Assembly (NCBI GenBank): GCA_016215445.1 | Contig: JACRJL010000003.1 | Location: forward strand, 528,924 to 592,923 | Length of the DNA: 64,000 nucleotides | Origin: Candidatus Roizmanbacteria bacterium | Lineage (GTDB): Bacteria > Patescibacteriota > Microgenomatia > UBA1406 > GWC2-37-13 | Direction: 5' to 3' | Shown: positions 24,269 through 32,091 of the stretch, piece by piece | How the letters are laid out: every line of letters begins with the position of its first letter | Numbering within the stretch: the stretch's first letter is position 1 | Program-made: the position numbers and the translations under genes | Notes under the pieces: generated by a model | The model's database searches: none | Seen by the model: the letters and a program-made list of their open reading frames with translations, nothing else | What the model was told of the DNA's origin: nothing

Positions 24269-25042
24269 ATGAAGCTATCGGCAGTTATCTTAACCAAAAA
24301 CGAAGATAAAAACATCGAAAGGTGCCTTAAATCATTGGATTTCGTGGACGAGGTAATAATTGTCGACGATTATTCTGACGATAAAACGTTAGAGATTATT
24401 CAGAAAATAGATGTAGGGGTCGGTCATGACCGACCCGTTTTTAAAGTCATTCAAAGAAAACTTAACGGAGATTTTGCAGGACAGAGAAACTTTGGAATCT
24501 CTAAAGCGAACAGCGATTGGGTCTTGTTTATTGATGCCGACGAAGAAGTCACAAAAGAATTGAGAAATGAAATTCTTGAACATCTTCAAGTTGATAAAGA
24601 AGCTTTCTATTTAAAAAGGCGCGATTTTTTTTGGGGCAAAGAGCTGAAGTACGGTGAGCTCAAACAAATAAGACAGCTAGGATTTATTAGACTTATCCGA
24701 AAGAATTCAGGCCAGTGGCTGGGTAATGTCCACGAAGTTTTCCATACGGCAAAAAAAACCGGTCAATTAAATGGATTTATTAATCATTACCCTCATCCTA
24801 ATCTTAAAGAATTCATAAAAGATATAAATTATTATTCGTCTTTAAGGGCAGAAGAACTTAATCGTTTGAACATAAAAGTTAACATTTTAGAAATAATATT
24901 TGTTCCGGCATTAAAGTTTATCTTTAACTATCTAATAAATTTTGGTTTCCTCGATGGCGTACAAGGGTTTACCTACGCCTTTATGATGAGTTTTCACTCG
25001 TTTCTGGTCAGGTCAAAGCTTTATCAATTACAAAATCTGTGA
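24269..25042 (+). CDS. Family 2 glycosyltransferase (WaaE-like)
   Basis: 257 residues. SAVILTKNEDKNIERCLKSL opens the GT-A domain, with IIVDDYSDDKT for nucleotide binding near residue 35 and WVLFIDADEEV near residue 90 as the metal site. GQRNFGISKA and the C-terminal HHYPHP-like NHYPHPNLKEF match WaaE/lipooligosaccharide glucosyltransferases, as in the first gene of the cluster. A perfect 20-bp palindrome sits at codons 50-56 and inserts VGVGHDRP between the second strand and the following helix. The next gene starts inside its stop codon (GTGA). Confidence 0.9.
   Translation: MKLSAVILTKNEDKNIERCLKSLDFVDEVIIVDDYSDDKTLEIIQKIDVGVGHDRPVFKVIQRKLNGDFAGQRNFGISKANSDWVLFIDADEEVTKELRNEILEHLQVDKEAFYLKRRDFFWGKELKYGELKQIRQLGFIRLIRKNSGQWLGNVHEVFHTAKKTGQLNGFINHYPHPNLKEFIKDINYYSSLRAEELNRLNIKVNILEIIFVPALKFIFNYLINFGFLDGVQGFTYAFMMSFHSFLVRSKLYQLQNL
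24417..24436 (+). repeat. Perfect palindrome inserted in a coding region
   Basis: GGGTCGGTCATGACCGACCC is a 20-bp perfect palindrome, read in frame as VGHDRP with flanking residues. Much higher GC than the surrounding gene. The layout resembles Rickettsia palindromic elements. Confidence 0.8.
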
Positions 25043-26121
25043 GTATTATTTTTTACTTTCTTGCTTTCTCGTTTTCTCTTGGACAGCTAGGCAGAGTTTC
25101 GCTTTTTAACAATCAAATCAATTTTTACTTGTATGAAGCTTTTTTGGCGATTTTTATATTAGGATTATTTTTTAAATATCGTTTTCACCCATTAATTGAA
25201 TTCCAAAAGAAATATAATCCTTTTTTTGTTTTTTTAGGAATCCTTCTGATTTCGCTTTTTAATGGAATGGCAAATTATCCTATTTTTGTTAACGTCGTTG
25301 GTTTGCTTTATTTATTGAGGCTTTGCTTATATGGGACTTATTGGGCCTATTTGGCTTATTGGATAAGAAAAGATCTAATAGCAAAAATCGCTTTAAAAAA
25401 AGCCTTCTGGACAATAGTGATATTAACAGTCGCTTCTACAATTACGCAATATTTTTTATATCCAGATCTACGCAATTTATTTTATCTGGGTTGGGATCCT
25501 CATTTATATAGGACTTTTGGCGTTTTTTTTGATACAGCAGTTGCTGGAACATTTTTTGGAATGCTTTTTTTATATAACGGAAAACCAATCATAAAAATAA
25601 CTTATTTGATTTTTACGATTTTAAGTTTTTCAAGAAGTATCTATTTAGCTTTGGGTATTTCTTTCTTTTACATATTTTTTATAAATAAAGATTTTAAGAA
25701 ATTTATTCTTTATTTACTGGTTGGTTTAACTTTAATTTTTATCGCTCCTAAACCGAGCGGTGAGGGAGTTAATCTTTTTAGAACTTTTTCTATATCCTCA
25801 AGGCTCGAGGATTACAAGGAGGGTTTAAATCTTTTTATCAAAAAACCAATCCTCGGTTACGGTTATAATCGTTTAAGATATGTGAGGCAGATTCCAAAAT
25901 CAAATGCCGGAGGAGCCTTTAGTTCAAGTTACCTTACAATATTAGTTAGTTCTGGATTGATGGGTTTCATTGGACTAATAAGTCTTCTGAGTTTAATTTG
26001 GAAAAACAATATCTCAAAAAGGCAGATTTTAGTTTTTGTCGGAATAGCATCACTTTTCGATAATGTATTCCTTCATCCTTTCGTATTATTTTTACTTTTT
26101 ACTCTTCTTTCTGATAAGTAA
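25039..26121 (+). CDS. O-antigen ligase/polymerase-like membrane protein
   Basis: 360 residues, about ten to eleven membrane helices, GTG start inside the stop codon of the previous gene. The large extracytoplasmic loop near residues 250-290 contains SRLEDYKEGLNLFIKKPILGYGYN, the characteristic Wzy_C/O-antigen ligase motif (RxxxW...FxxxPxxGxG), though the usual Trp is Tyr here. Members join lipid-linked glycan to an acceptor or polymerise repeat units outside the membrane. As the last gene of the cluster it completes a synthesis-export-ligation set. It overlaps the convergent gene by 23 nt. Confidence 0.85.
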   Translation: MSIIFYFLAFSFSLGQLGRVSLFNNQINFYLYEAFLAIFILGLFFKYRFHPLIEFQKKYNPFFVFLGILLISLFNGMANYPIFVNVVGLLYLLRLCLYGTYWAYLAYWIRKDLIAKIALKKAFWTIVILTVASTITQYFLYPDLRNLFYLGWDPHLYRTFGVFFDTAVAGTFFGMLFLYNGKPIIKITYLIFTILSFSRSIYLALGISFFYIFFINKDFKKFILYLLVGLTLIFIAPKPSGEGVNLFRTFSISSRLEDYKEGLNLFIKKPILGYGYNRLRYVRQIPKSNAGGAFSSSYLTILVSSGLMGFIGLISLLSLIWKNNISKRQILVFVGIASLFDNVFLHPFVLFLLFTLLSDK

Positions 26122-26809
26122 TTTTTAAAGTTTTAGTCTCTATATTTTCTGCTTGATCTGTAGCAAGAATCTCGATGATGTTTTCTCCTTCTTTCAATCT
26201 CAAATTGGATTGGAAATTACCATTGGCGTCGACCGTAATAGGCAAGCCGTTCACTTTAACAAAAACTTCTTTATCAGTTGATCCGATTATATTAATTTCT
26301 GATTTTGAAGTTTTATCTCCGTCTTTTGGCTCGGAAATTTCGAGTTTTGGTTTTTCTTTTTTGAAAAAGACCGTATAAACGTCGGTTTTTTTGCTGTTTT
26401 TACCGTCCTTACTCAATACTTTTATGTAAACCCTATTTTCCCCTTCTGTCAGATCGCCTATTTCTTCGGAAAAAGAATCGTTGGAAAGAGAATCAATTTC
26501 TTTGACTTTTTCACTATTGATAAAAAACTGTATTTTTTCATAATTTACGACAGAGCCACTAATAATAAAAGTAGCGCTATTAGTAGCGGTGGGGATATTG
26601 TCTATACTAATTAATCCATAAACGTCAACTGTTTTATTCAATGAAGAAGGCTTATTCTTGGAAAAGAAGTTAGCTATAAAGACAGAATAGTTGAGGAGAA
26701 TTTTTAGACCGACAGTGGAGACTAAAATAATTGTCGTCAATAGAAGGACAATGAAAATGACTATAGTTTTAGATAAGGTTGTTCTTTGAAATATCGGTGA
26801 CTTTCTCAT
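26099..26809 (-). CDS. Membrane-anchored protein with two Ig-like domains
   Basis: 236 residues. One N-terminal helix (about 14-36) with a short basic cytoplasmic tail, then two tandem Ig-like beta-sandwich domains (about 60-140 and 145-236). Both have the glucodextranase-B/bacterial Big-type signature: SGSVVNYEKIQFFINS ... LTEGENRVYIKV, then IIGSTDKEVFVKVNG ... LKEGENIIEILATD. No catalytic residues are seen, so it probably binds or spaces a partner at the surface. It lies directly downstream of the tRNA-Gly/tRNA-Thr pair on the same strand and overlaps the O-antigen-ligase-like gene at the 3' end. Confidence 0.82.
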   Translation of the reverse strand: MRKSPIFQRTTLSKTIVIFIVLLLTTIILVSTVGLKILLNYSVFIANFFSKNKPSSLNKTVDVYGLISIDNIPTATNSATFIISGSVVNYEKIQFFINSEKVKEIDSLSNDSFSEEIGDLTEGENRVYIKVLSKDGKNSKKTDVYTVFFKKEKPKLEISEPKDGDKTSKSEINIIGSTDKEVFVKVNGLPITVDANGNFQSNLRLKEGENIIEILATDQAENIETKTLKITYQKEE

Positions 26810-26810
26810 G

Positions 26811-26882
26811 AGCCGATGATCGGACTTGAACCGATAACCTGCTGTTTACGATACAGCTGCTCTGCCATTGAGCTACATCGGC
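26811..26882 (-). tRNA. tRNA-Thr (CGU anticodon)
   Basis: Acceptor stem GCCGATG/CATCGGC, anticodon arm GCTGT-ATCGTAA-ACAGC with anticodon CGT, T-arm with GGTTCAAGTCC, discriminator T. CCA is not encoded. A second tRNA-Thr (UGU) lies at 52112. Confidence 0.93.
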
Positions 26883-26889
26883 ATATCAG

Positions 26890-26960
26890 AGCGGGATACG
26901 GGAGTTGAACCCGTTTCTCTACCTTGGGAAGGTAGCATTAGGCCGCTTAACTAATCCCGC
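26890..26960 (-). tRNA. tRNA-Gly (CCC anticodon)
   Basis: Acceptor stem GCGGGAT/ATCCCGC, anticodon arm CTACC-TTCCCAA-GGTAG with anticodon CCC, T-loop TTCAACT. CCA is not encoded. It lies 7 nt upstream of tRNA-Thr in the same transcript. Confidence 0.93.
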
Positions 26961-27011
26961 TATAATCAATATTTTACTATATTATATCTTGATAGTTTAA
27001 GTTGATTGATC

Positions 27012-27040
27012 TTGAAATATTTCTAATATAGAATTAGTAT
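27012..27040 (+). promoter_or_regulatory. Promoter of msrB-msrA
   Basis: TTGAAA, 17-nt spacer, TAGTAT ending 6 nt before the ATG at 27047; predicted leaderless. Confidence 0.55.
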
Positions 27041-27046
27041 TAGTTT

Positions 27047-27418
27047 ATGAAGTTAAATAAATTAACGCCCGAAGAAAGTGATGTGATTCTTCATAAAGCA
27101 ACAGAGACTCCATTTACTGGCGAGTACGACGATTTTTTTAAGGAAGGCGTATATGTTTGTCGTCAGTGTAACAATCCTCTTTACCAATCGACGGCAAAAT
27201 TCCACTCAGGCTGTGGTTGGCCAAGTTTTGATCAAGAGCTACCTGGAGCGGTGAAAAAAATTCCGGACAGCGACGGATTGAGAACAGAAATTGTCTGTAA
27301 TGCCTGCGGAGGCCACCTTGGCCATGTTTTTACTGGTGAGAAATATACTTCGAAAAACACACGTCATTGTGTCAATTCAATCTCTTTAAAGTTTATCCAG
27401 AAAAATGAAAAAAGTTGA
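27047..27418 (+). CDS. msrB: Peptide-methionine (R)-S-oxide reductase
   Basis: 123 residues, full MsrB length for a stand-alone domain. Two CxxC zinc pairs are present (Cys38/Cys41 and Cys84/Cys87), with SGCGWPSF in the fold core and the catalytic Cys108 in RHCVNS, the usual cysteine rather than selenocysteine form. It reduces methionine-R-sulfoxide in proteins using thioredoxin-type reductant. No signal peptide, so it is cytoplasmic. msrA overlaps its end by 14 nt, giving a two-gene repair unit for both sulfoxide epimers. Confidence 0.97.
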   Translation: MKLNKLTPEESDVILHKATETPFTGEYDDFFKEGVYVCRQCNNPLYQSTAKFHSGCGWPSFDQELPGAVKKIPDSDGLRTEIVCNACGGHLGHVFTGEKYTSKNTRHCVNSISLKFIQKNEKS

Positions 27419-27947
27419 GACGGCAGTACTTGGAGGTGGTTGTTTTTGGTGTACAGAAGCTGTCTTTCAAAGGTTAAAGGGCGTTTTAAAAGTTACACCA
27501 GGTTATTCAGGAGGCAAAATAGAAAACCCAAGTTATTATGAAGTCGTTGAAAAAGATACAGGACACGCCGAAGTCATTCAAATTGAATTTAACCCGGACA
27601 TTATTTCCTATAACGATTTGCTCGACGCTTTCTGGCAAGTCCACAATCCTACTTCCTTAAACAGACAGGGCAATGATGTGGGAACTCAATATAGGTCTGT
27701 CATTTTATATACTTCAAATGCTCAAAAGTTGGAAGCAGAGGATTCTCTAAAAAAACTGAAAGAATCCGGCCAATACGAAGGTCAGATAGTGACAGAAATC
27801 AGACCCTTGGTCAAGTTCTTTAAAGCCGAAGACTACCATAAAAACTATTACAACAGAAATAAAGAAGAACCCTATTGTCAGATAGTTATTAATCCGAAGT
27901 TGGAGAAGCTAAAACAGAAGTTTTCTAATTTAATTAGCGCGGAATAG
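27405..27947 (+). CDS. msrA: Peptide-methionine (S)-S-oxide reductase
   Basis: 180 residues. [12 protein letters not shown] carries the catalytic Cys13, with Cys16 next to it. GTQYRSVIL and [11 protein letters not shown] are further family marks. It reduces methionine-S-sulfoxide and complements MsrB. The N-terminal 14 nt overlap the msrB gene, and translation is probably coupled. The 3' end overlaps the convergent LysM gene by 14 nt. No export signal. Confidence 0.97.
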   Translation: MKKVETAVLGGGCFWCTEAVFQRLKGVLKVTPGYSGGKIENPSYYEVVEKDTGHAEVIQIEFNPDIISYNDLLDAFWQVHNPTSLNRQGNDVGTQYRSVILYTSNAQKLEAEDSLKKLKESGQYEGQIVTEIRPLVKFFKAEDYHKNYYNRNKEEPYCQIVINPKLEKLKQKFSNLISAE

Positions 27948-28518
27948 TCAAAACCATTCCGACTTCAATTCTATCGGGATTAAGAAATCCATTAGCCTGT
28001 AGAAGTCTTGGCCAAGCATAGAGATCACCGTAGACTTTCTGAGCAATCAAAGAAAGAGAATCTCCTGGTTGAACGACGTATTTTCCTTCTGTATAGGTAA
28101 CTTGCGAAGTAGACGCGGCAGAAATTTCACCGACAGTCGGTTCTCTTGGCGTAACTTTGGGAATAATTATTTTTTGGCCAGCTACCAGAAGTGAAGGATC
28201 AACGATCTTATTTGCCAAAGAGATATCATAAGAATTAAAACCTGATCCGTAAAATTTTTCGCCAATTCGCCATAGGTCGTCACCTTGCTGAATAATATAT
28301 GTTTTAACAACCTCTTTTTTTACAGGTGGTTTTTCTATGTTTTTTTTAAAACTAATTGTCGGAAAAACCAAATTCAAGTGGACATTTTTCAGTAAAAGTT
28401 TATAGCTGATTGATGATATTAGATAAGCGACAATAATCCCCAAAGATAGATTGAAATATTTCTTTTCAAGAATGTCGAAAAAAAGTTGTTGATAGTTAAT
28501 ATTAGATTTTTTTGGCAT
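27934..28518 (-). CDS. Membrane-anchored double LysM protein
   Basis: 194 residues. An N-terminal cytoplasmic stretch of about 22 residues, one helix (about 23-45), a short spacer, then two LysM domains: YIIQQGDDLWRIGEKFYG...IIIPK (about 74-120) and YVVQPGDSLSLIAQKVYG...LTIPR (about 147-194). LysM binds the GlcNAc parts of peptidoglycan, so the protein probably links membrane and wall. No hydrolase domain is attached. A TATAAT box ends 9 nt before the ATG (28528-28533, minus), so the message is predicted leaderless. Confidence 0.9.
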   Translation of the reverse strand: MPKKSNINYQQLFFDILEKKYFNLSLGIIVAYLISSISYKLLLKNVHLNLVFPTISFKKNIEKPPVKKEVVKTYIIQQGDDLWRIGEKFYGSGFNSYDISLANKIVDPSLLVAGQKIIIPKVTPREPTVGEISAASTSQVTYTEGKYVVQPGDSLSLIAQKVYGDLYAWPRLLQANGFLNPDRIEVGMVLTIPR

Positions 28519-28548
28519 TGTGACGCTATTATATATTAGAGAAGATAA

Positions 28549-28893
28549 TTATTTCAACTTAATGTGGTTTCTTATAAACCATTGTTTTTCTATCGGTAAA
28601 AGTTGATCGTGTATTACTGGTTTAGATTCGACCGTTGTGGGTTCCAAAATAGGTTCTTTTTTAGGGATTAAAGATGCGCAGTGCTGTTCTAATGCCTGAC
28701 ACGGACCATAATGTTTGAATAAGCCGAACAGTCCCTTATGTAGTAATGCGATGCAAACAAATCTTTTTGTTCCTCCTTCGTCTAATTCGATCTCGTAAGC
28801 GCAATTTTGTGAACGTGGTTCACTTGAAGAACTGGTAAATATAGAATAGGTAGCTTTTAAACTAAACGAGGGCGAGATTCTGTTTTCACCCAT
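28549..28893 (-). CDS. Hypothetical protein, 114 aa
   Basis: I do not recognise a family. It is soluble, with five Cys residues (QNCAYEIE, RFVCIALL, GPCQALEQHC among them) that could bind metal or form pairs. The start ATG lies close to an AT-rich promoter region shared divergently with the tRNA-Asp promoter. The C-terminus is basic (QWFIRNHIKLK). No link to the neighbours is evident. Confidence 0.55.
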   Translation of the reverse strand: MGENRISPSFSLKATYSIFTSSSSEPRSQNCAYEIELDEGGTKRFVCIALLHKGLFGLFKHYGPCQALEQHCASLIPKKEPILEPTTVESKPVIHDQLLPIEKQWFIRNHIKLK

Positions 28894-28918
28894 TATTGTA
28901 AATAATATATAAAATTGC

Positions 28919-28924
28919 TAAAAT
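28919..28924 (+). promoter_or_regulatory. -10 box ahead of the truncated tRNA-Asp copy
   Basis: TAAAAT lies 16 nt before the truncated GGAGTCATAGCTC copy. A start near 28931 would suit a tRNA beginning at 28941, suggesting that this was the original tRNA-Asp promoter. The -35 is not obvious. Confidence 0.45.
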
Positions 28925-28938
28925 AGACTGTAAGAAAT

Positions 28939-28953
28939 AAGGAGTCATAGCTC
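28939..28953 (+). repeat. Truncated tRNA-Asp 5' end (direct repeat, left copy)
   Basis: AAGGAGTCATAGCTC is identical to 29261-29275, which is the last two leader bases plus the first 13 nt of the intact tRNA-Asp. The copies are 322 bp apart and bracket two hairpins and a GIY-YIG gene. Confidence 0.85.
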
Positions 28954-29016
28954 CCGTCGTCGAGAGTTCGTCACGACTGACGGGCTCGCCAGTCCTACTT
29001 TAGTTGGACGGCGAGC
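28953..29016 (+). repeat. Two consecutive hairpins at the left end of the tRNA-Asp insert
   Basis: First: CCCGTC...GACGGG, nested around GTCGT...ACGAC (about 28953-28984). Second: GCTCGCC-A-GTCC, a 10-nt loop, and GGAC-GGCGAGC (about 28984-29016). Both are far richer in GC than the surroundings and lie between the truncated tRNA copy and the GIY-YIG start codon. Confidence 0.8.
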
Positions 29017-29024
29017 AATGTAAT

Positions 29025-29261
29025 ATGTTTTATACTTATGTTTTAAAAAGCATAAAAGATGATAAACTTTACGTTGGGTCGACTAGCGATTTGAAAACTA
29101 GGATAAAGTTTCATGACCAAGGAAGAGTTACAGCAACAAAAGGTAGGAGACCGCTGAAGCTTATCTATTATGAGGCATGTTTAACTAAAGATAAAGCAGA
29201 GGAAAGAGAAAGATATTTTAAAACGGGTTTTGGTAGGGGTTTCTTGAAAAATAGGATATAA
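29025..29261 (+). CDS. Small GIY-YIG nuclease-family protein
   Basis: 78 residues, starting at MFYTYVL rather than the TTG seven codons earlier that lies inside the hairpin. The GIY-YIG fold is complete in minimal form: YTYVL and LYVGSTSD for the two strand motifs, Arg in SDLKTRI, a Glu-bearing helix (KAEERERYFKTG) and Asn in FLKNRI, as in UPF0213/YhbQ-type proteins. These can nick DNA, and some are homing-type enzymes. The gene sits inside a segment bounded by direct copies of the tRNA-Asp 5' end, and its stop codon overlaps the right copy. Whether it mediates that arrangement is inference; a DNA-repair role is the alternative. Confidence 0.9.
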   Translation: MFYTYVLKSIKDDKLYVGSTSDLKTRIKFHDQGRVTATKGRRPLKLIYYEACLTKDKAEERERYFKTGFGRGFLKNRI

Positions 29262-29262
29262 A

Positions 29263-29336
29263 GGAGTCATAGCTCAATTGGCTAGAGCACTTCCCTGTCA
29301 CGGAAGGGGTTGGGGGTTCGAGTCCCCTTGGCTCCG
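29263..29336 (+). tRNA. tRNA-Asp (GUC anticodon)
   Basis: Acceptor stem GGAGTCA/TGGCTCC (one G-T pair), anticodon arm CTTCC-CTGTCAC-GGAAG with anticodon GTC, T-arm GGGGG-TTCGAGT-CCCCT, discriminator G. No encoded CCA. Its first 13 nt are duplicated at 28941-28953. Confidence 0.95.
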
Positions 29337-29399
29337 CAAATTATTCATGAAACTTCTAAAATCGATAGGATAAAATATTTTTTTGAGCAAAATAAGAAC

Positions 29400-30776
29400 A
29401 TGACTAAATTAGTATCCACGAATCCTGCAGAAAATTATTCAATAGTTGGGGAAGTTGATATATCAACTGATAAAGAAATTGCCGATAAAGTCATGCAGGC
29501 AAATCAAGCTAAGACATTTTGGAAAGAACTAGGAGTTAAAGGTCGCATAGAACTGTTAGAACCGATTCGTGATGAATTTAAGGATCGCACCGAAGAAATC
29601 GCCAATCTTATCAGTAAAGAAACAGGGAAAGTGATTTCTGAGAGTAAATCGGAAGTAGTAAGATATATAGAAGAACTAACATGGTTTTTGGATAACGGAC
29701 CAAGAGCTCTGAAGGATACTGTTACACTTGACGATGAAACATCCTTTCACCGTATAGTATACGAACCTTACGGAGTTGCCGCTAGCATCGCCCCTTGGAA
29801 TTTTCCTTTTGGAATGTCAATTTGGGGAATTTTCCCGAATTTAATTGCTGGAAACCCAGTAGTATTTAAAATTTCCAAAGAATGCGTGCTTGTAGGAAAA
29901 TTAATAGAAAAAATAATACTCAACCATAGTTTACCCACGGGTGTTTTTTCTGAGGTTTATGGCGCAGGAGATGTTGGAAAAAAATTGACTGAAAGTGACA
30001 TCGATCTTATTTGGTTTACAGGAAGTACCGAAGTTGGTAAATCACTATATAAAACCGCAGCGGATAAATTTATAAAAGTTGTGCTTGAAATGGGCGGGTC
30101 TAACCCATGTGTAGTTTTTGACGATATTGATATTGAAAAAGCTGCGCTCGTAATATTCGGAGGCCGTTTCAGACATTGCGGACAAGTATGTAGTGCATTA
30201 AAGCGCTTGATCGTACACGAAAAGGTTGTAGATAAACTAACACTGGCTCTCAGGAAAATAGTAGAAAGACAAAAAGTCGGAAATCCATTAGATACCAAAT
30301 CAGACTTAGGTAGTCTGATAAACAAACATCAACAAATAGTTATAAAAAGCCAGTTGCAGGATGCTTTGGATAAAGGTGCTGAAATAGTTGCTCAAACCAA
30401 GTTATCAAAGGATTTAAAAGGGGCATTTTTTCCTCCAACTTTATTGTCACATATTACTCCTGATATGAAAGTATGGCATGAAGAAGTTTTCGGTCCTATT
30501 TTCCCCATAATAACCTTTAAAACTGAAAGGGAAGCAATAGATTTAGCCAATGATACAGATTATGGTTTAGGAGCAAGAGTAATGTCGGAAGATATCAAAA
30601 GGGCTGAACGGGTCGCTTCAAAAATAGATGCCGGATCAATAACTCTCAATTATGAAGCTAACTTTTTAGCATGCGATCCATTTGGTGGATATAAAAACTC
30701 AGGAATCGGTCGTGAACGAGGAATTCACGGTTTGCAGGAACTTTGCCAGGTAAAAGTGATTCAAAACTCAAAATAA
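29400..30776 (+). CDS. Aldehyde dehydrogenase (succinate-semialdehyde dehydrogenase-like)
   Basis: 458 residues from the ATG at 29400. The track begins at a TTG inside tRNA-Asp (GVRVPLAP is the T-arm read as protein), which I reject. NAD(P)-binding and catalytic elements of the superfamily are present: APWNFPFGMSIWG, WFTGSTEVGK, catalytic Glu in VLEMGGSNPCVVFDD, catalytic Cys in FRHCGQVCSALKR, and EEVFGPIFPI. The short N-terminus and the overall pattern resemble the SSADH/GabD-like branch. It oxidises an aldehyde to its acid in the cytoplasm; the substrate is not determined. It is an isolated gene between tRNA-Asp and a convergent HD gene. Confidence 0.9.
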   Translation: MTKLVSTNPAENYSIVGEVDISTDKEIADKVMQANQAKTFWKELGVKGRIELLEPIRDEFKDRTEEIANLISKETGKVISESKSEVVRYIEELTWFLDNGPRALKDTVTLDDETSFHRIVYEPYGVAASIAPWNFPFGMSIWGIFPNLIAGNPVVFKISKECVLVGKLIEKIILNHSLPTGVFSEVYGAGDVGKKLTESDIDLIWFTGSTEVGKSLYKTAADKFIKVVLEMGGSNPCVVFDDIDIEKAALVIFGGRFRHCGQVCSALKRLIVHEKVVDKLTLALRKIVERQKVGNPLDTKSDLGSLINKHQQIVIKSQLQDALDKGAEIVAQTKLSKDLKGAFFPPTLLSHITPDMKVWHEEVFGPIFPIITFKTEREAIDLANDTDYGLGARVMSEDIKRAERVASKIDAGSITLNYEANFLACDPFGGYKNSGIGRERGIHGLQELCQVKVIQNSK

Positions 30777-30881
30777 ATGTTGCCCTTAACTCTTGAATTT
30801 AGGTAAAGTTGACTATTATTGTTGAAGGAATTTAAGCCTATAAAACGCTCGCTCCTTCAGCTGAATAAATTTACAACTTTG

Positions 30882-31421
30882 TTAAACCTTGCGCATTTTT
30901 AGCAGATCTTCGAAGGCTTTTCTTAAATGATCATGTTTTATATAAGCTCCGGCATTATCAAAAAATTCTGTTAAATCTTTACCTTGTTCTTTTTCATATT
31001 CATAAGCTTGTATAGCCATTTCCAATTTATCGATCTCCCAAAAAACGGCGGCTTCGGGAGACTTTCTTTCGATCATTTCTTGGAATAATTTCGCATAGTC
31101 TTCTTCGTAACCGAAAAGAATTTGTCTGATAGCTTCCTTTTCGATTTTTTCTTTCTTTTTCCTTTTATCTTTATCTAATTTGCTTCCTCTTTCAACTACT
31201 AAATCACCTGTAGCAGTTTCACCCAGATCATGGATAATCGCCATCTTAATTAATTTCTCTTGATTCACACCTAGATAAGAGGCCAATGTCATTGCCAGAA
31301 CTGTGACTCGGAAACCGTGTTCCGCGACGCTTTCCGGTTCTTTGATAGAATTCATTACCCAACCGGTTCTTTTGAGTTTTTTAGAAAGCCCTACTTGAAA
31401 AGCCAGATGGAGAATATTCAT
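30882..31421 (-). CDS. HD-domain hydrolase (YfbR/HDDC2-like 5'-nucleotidase)
   Basis: 179 residues from MNILHLAFQVG. The track start 12 codons earlier would overlap the upstream gene and lacks similarity. The HD metal site is visible: ESVAEHGFRV with the first His, IIHDLGETATGDL with the HD pair, and a downstream Asp in WEIDKLEMAIQAYEYE. The arrangement matches YfbR/HDDC2 phosphohydrolases, which remove phosphate from deoxynucleoside monophosphates. It lies 7 nt downstream of a methyltransferase gene on the same strand and is probably co-transcribed. Confidence 0.87.
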   Translation of the reverse strand: MNILHLAFQVGLSKKLKRTGWVMNSIKEPESVAEHGFRVTVLAMTLASYLGVNQEKLIKMAIIHDLGETATGDLVVERGSKLDKDKRKKKEKIEKEAIRQILFGYEEDYAKLFQEMIERKSPEAAVFWEIDKLEMAIQAYEYEKEQGKDLTEFFDNAGAYIKHDHLRKAFEDLLKMRKV

Positions 31422-31428
31422 GAATGAA

Positions 31429-32037
31429 TTATAACATTTTCTCGAAGACAAGAACAACGTCTTGCCAGTCTTCGAAAATTTTAGTTGGTTTTTTGAAGTG
31501 GTGTTTTGCCATAAAACGGAATAGTTTCCCTTGATTATATCGGTTTAGATAGTAGCCGTCTGGGTGTAATTTGATTTTGTCGCCGAGAAAAAAAGACGGT
31601 TTAATAAACATAGAAAGTATTAAATATTTTTTTGTTACTCTTGCCAGTTCTGTAAGAATCTTTACATAGTACTGCTCGTGTTCTAGAACGTCTTTTATTA
31701 AAATTATGTCAAAAGTATCCTTTTTAAAATTAAGCTTGGAAAGATCTTCTATAAAAAATTGACAATTCGTATTACCTTTGAGATTCTTCTTGGCAAATTT
31801 AACTGCTTTACTATTGCTGTCAACTCCAAAATACTTTCCCTTAAATCCAGCCTTATAGAGTCTGACAGCTTCGACTCCAGTATTGCAACCAGCGTCCAAG
31901 AGTAATGTGGTTTTTTTGCTGTGTTGAGTGATAAATTTCTCAAAACAAGTTCTGGTTTCTTTTTGACCTATTTTGTCAAAATCCGAAATCTCTGCCGGGC
32001 CGACAATGTCTTTTATTTTTTGCCAATATGTTTTCAT
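31429..32037 (-). CDS. Class I SAM-dependent methyltransferase
   Basis: 202 residues from MKTYWQKI; the track start 12 codons upstream lies in the promoter region. The SAM-binding Rossmann motifs are TTLLLDAGCNTGVEAVRLY (motif I), KYFGVDSNSKAV, and FDIILIKDVLEHEQYY (motif IV region), as in the Methyltransf_11 group. The substrate cannot be told. It begins a two-gene unit with the HD hydrolase and is divergent from lemA, with the start codons about 55 nt apart. Confidence 0.85.
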   Translation of the reverse strand: MKTYWQKIKDIVGPAEISDFDKIGQKETRTCFEKFITQHSKKTTLLLDAGCNTGVEAVRLYKAGFKGKYFGVDSNSKAVKFAKKNLKGNTNCQFFIEDLSKLNFKKDTFDIILIKDVLEHEQYYVKILTELARVTKKYLILSMFIKPSFFLGDKIKLHPDGYYLNRYNQGKLFRFMAKHHFKKPTKIFEDWQDVVLVFEKML

Positions 32038-32091
32038 TGTTACAGATTTATTGTATAATATTTTTATTAGCAATTATAAATAGAAAAATCT

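Noticed and set aside
27416-27418. Alternative genetic code (UGA recoded)
   Set aside because: msrB and other genes end at TGA with the next gene starting there, so the standard code is used.
29310-29399. Upstream TTG start of the aldehyde dehydrogenase ORF (GVRVPLAP...)
   Set aside because: It lies inside tRNA-Asp; the sequence is the T-arm read as protein. The ATG at 29400 gives the normal family N-terminus.
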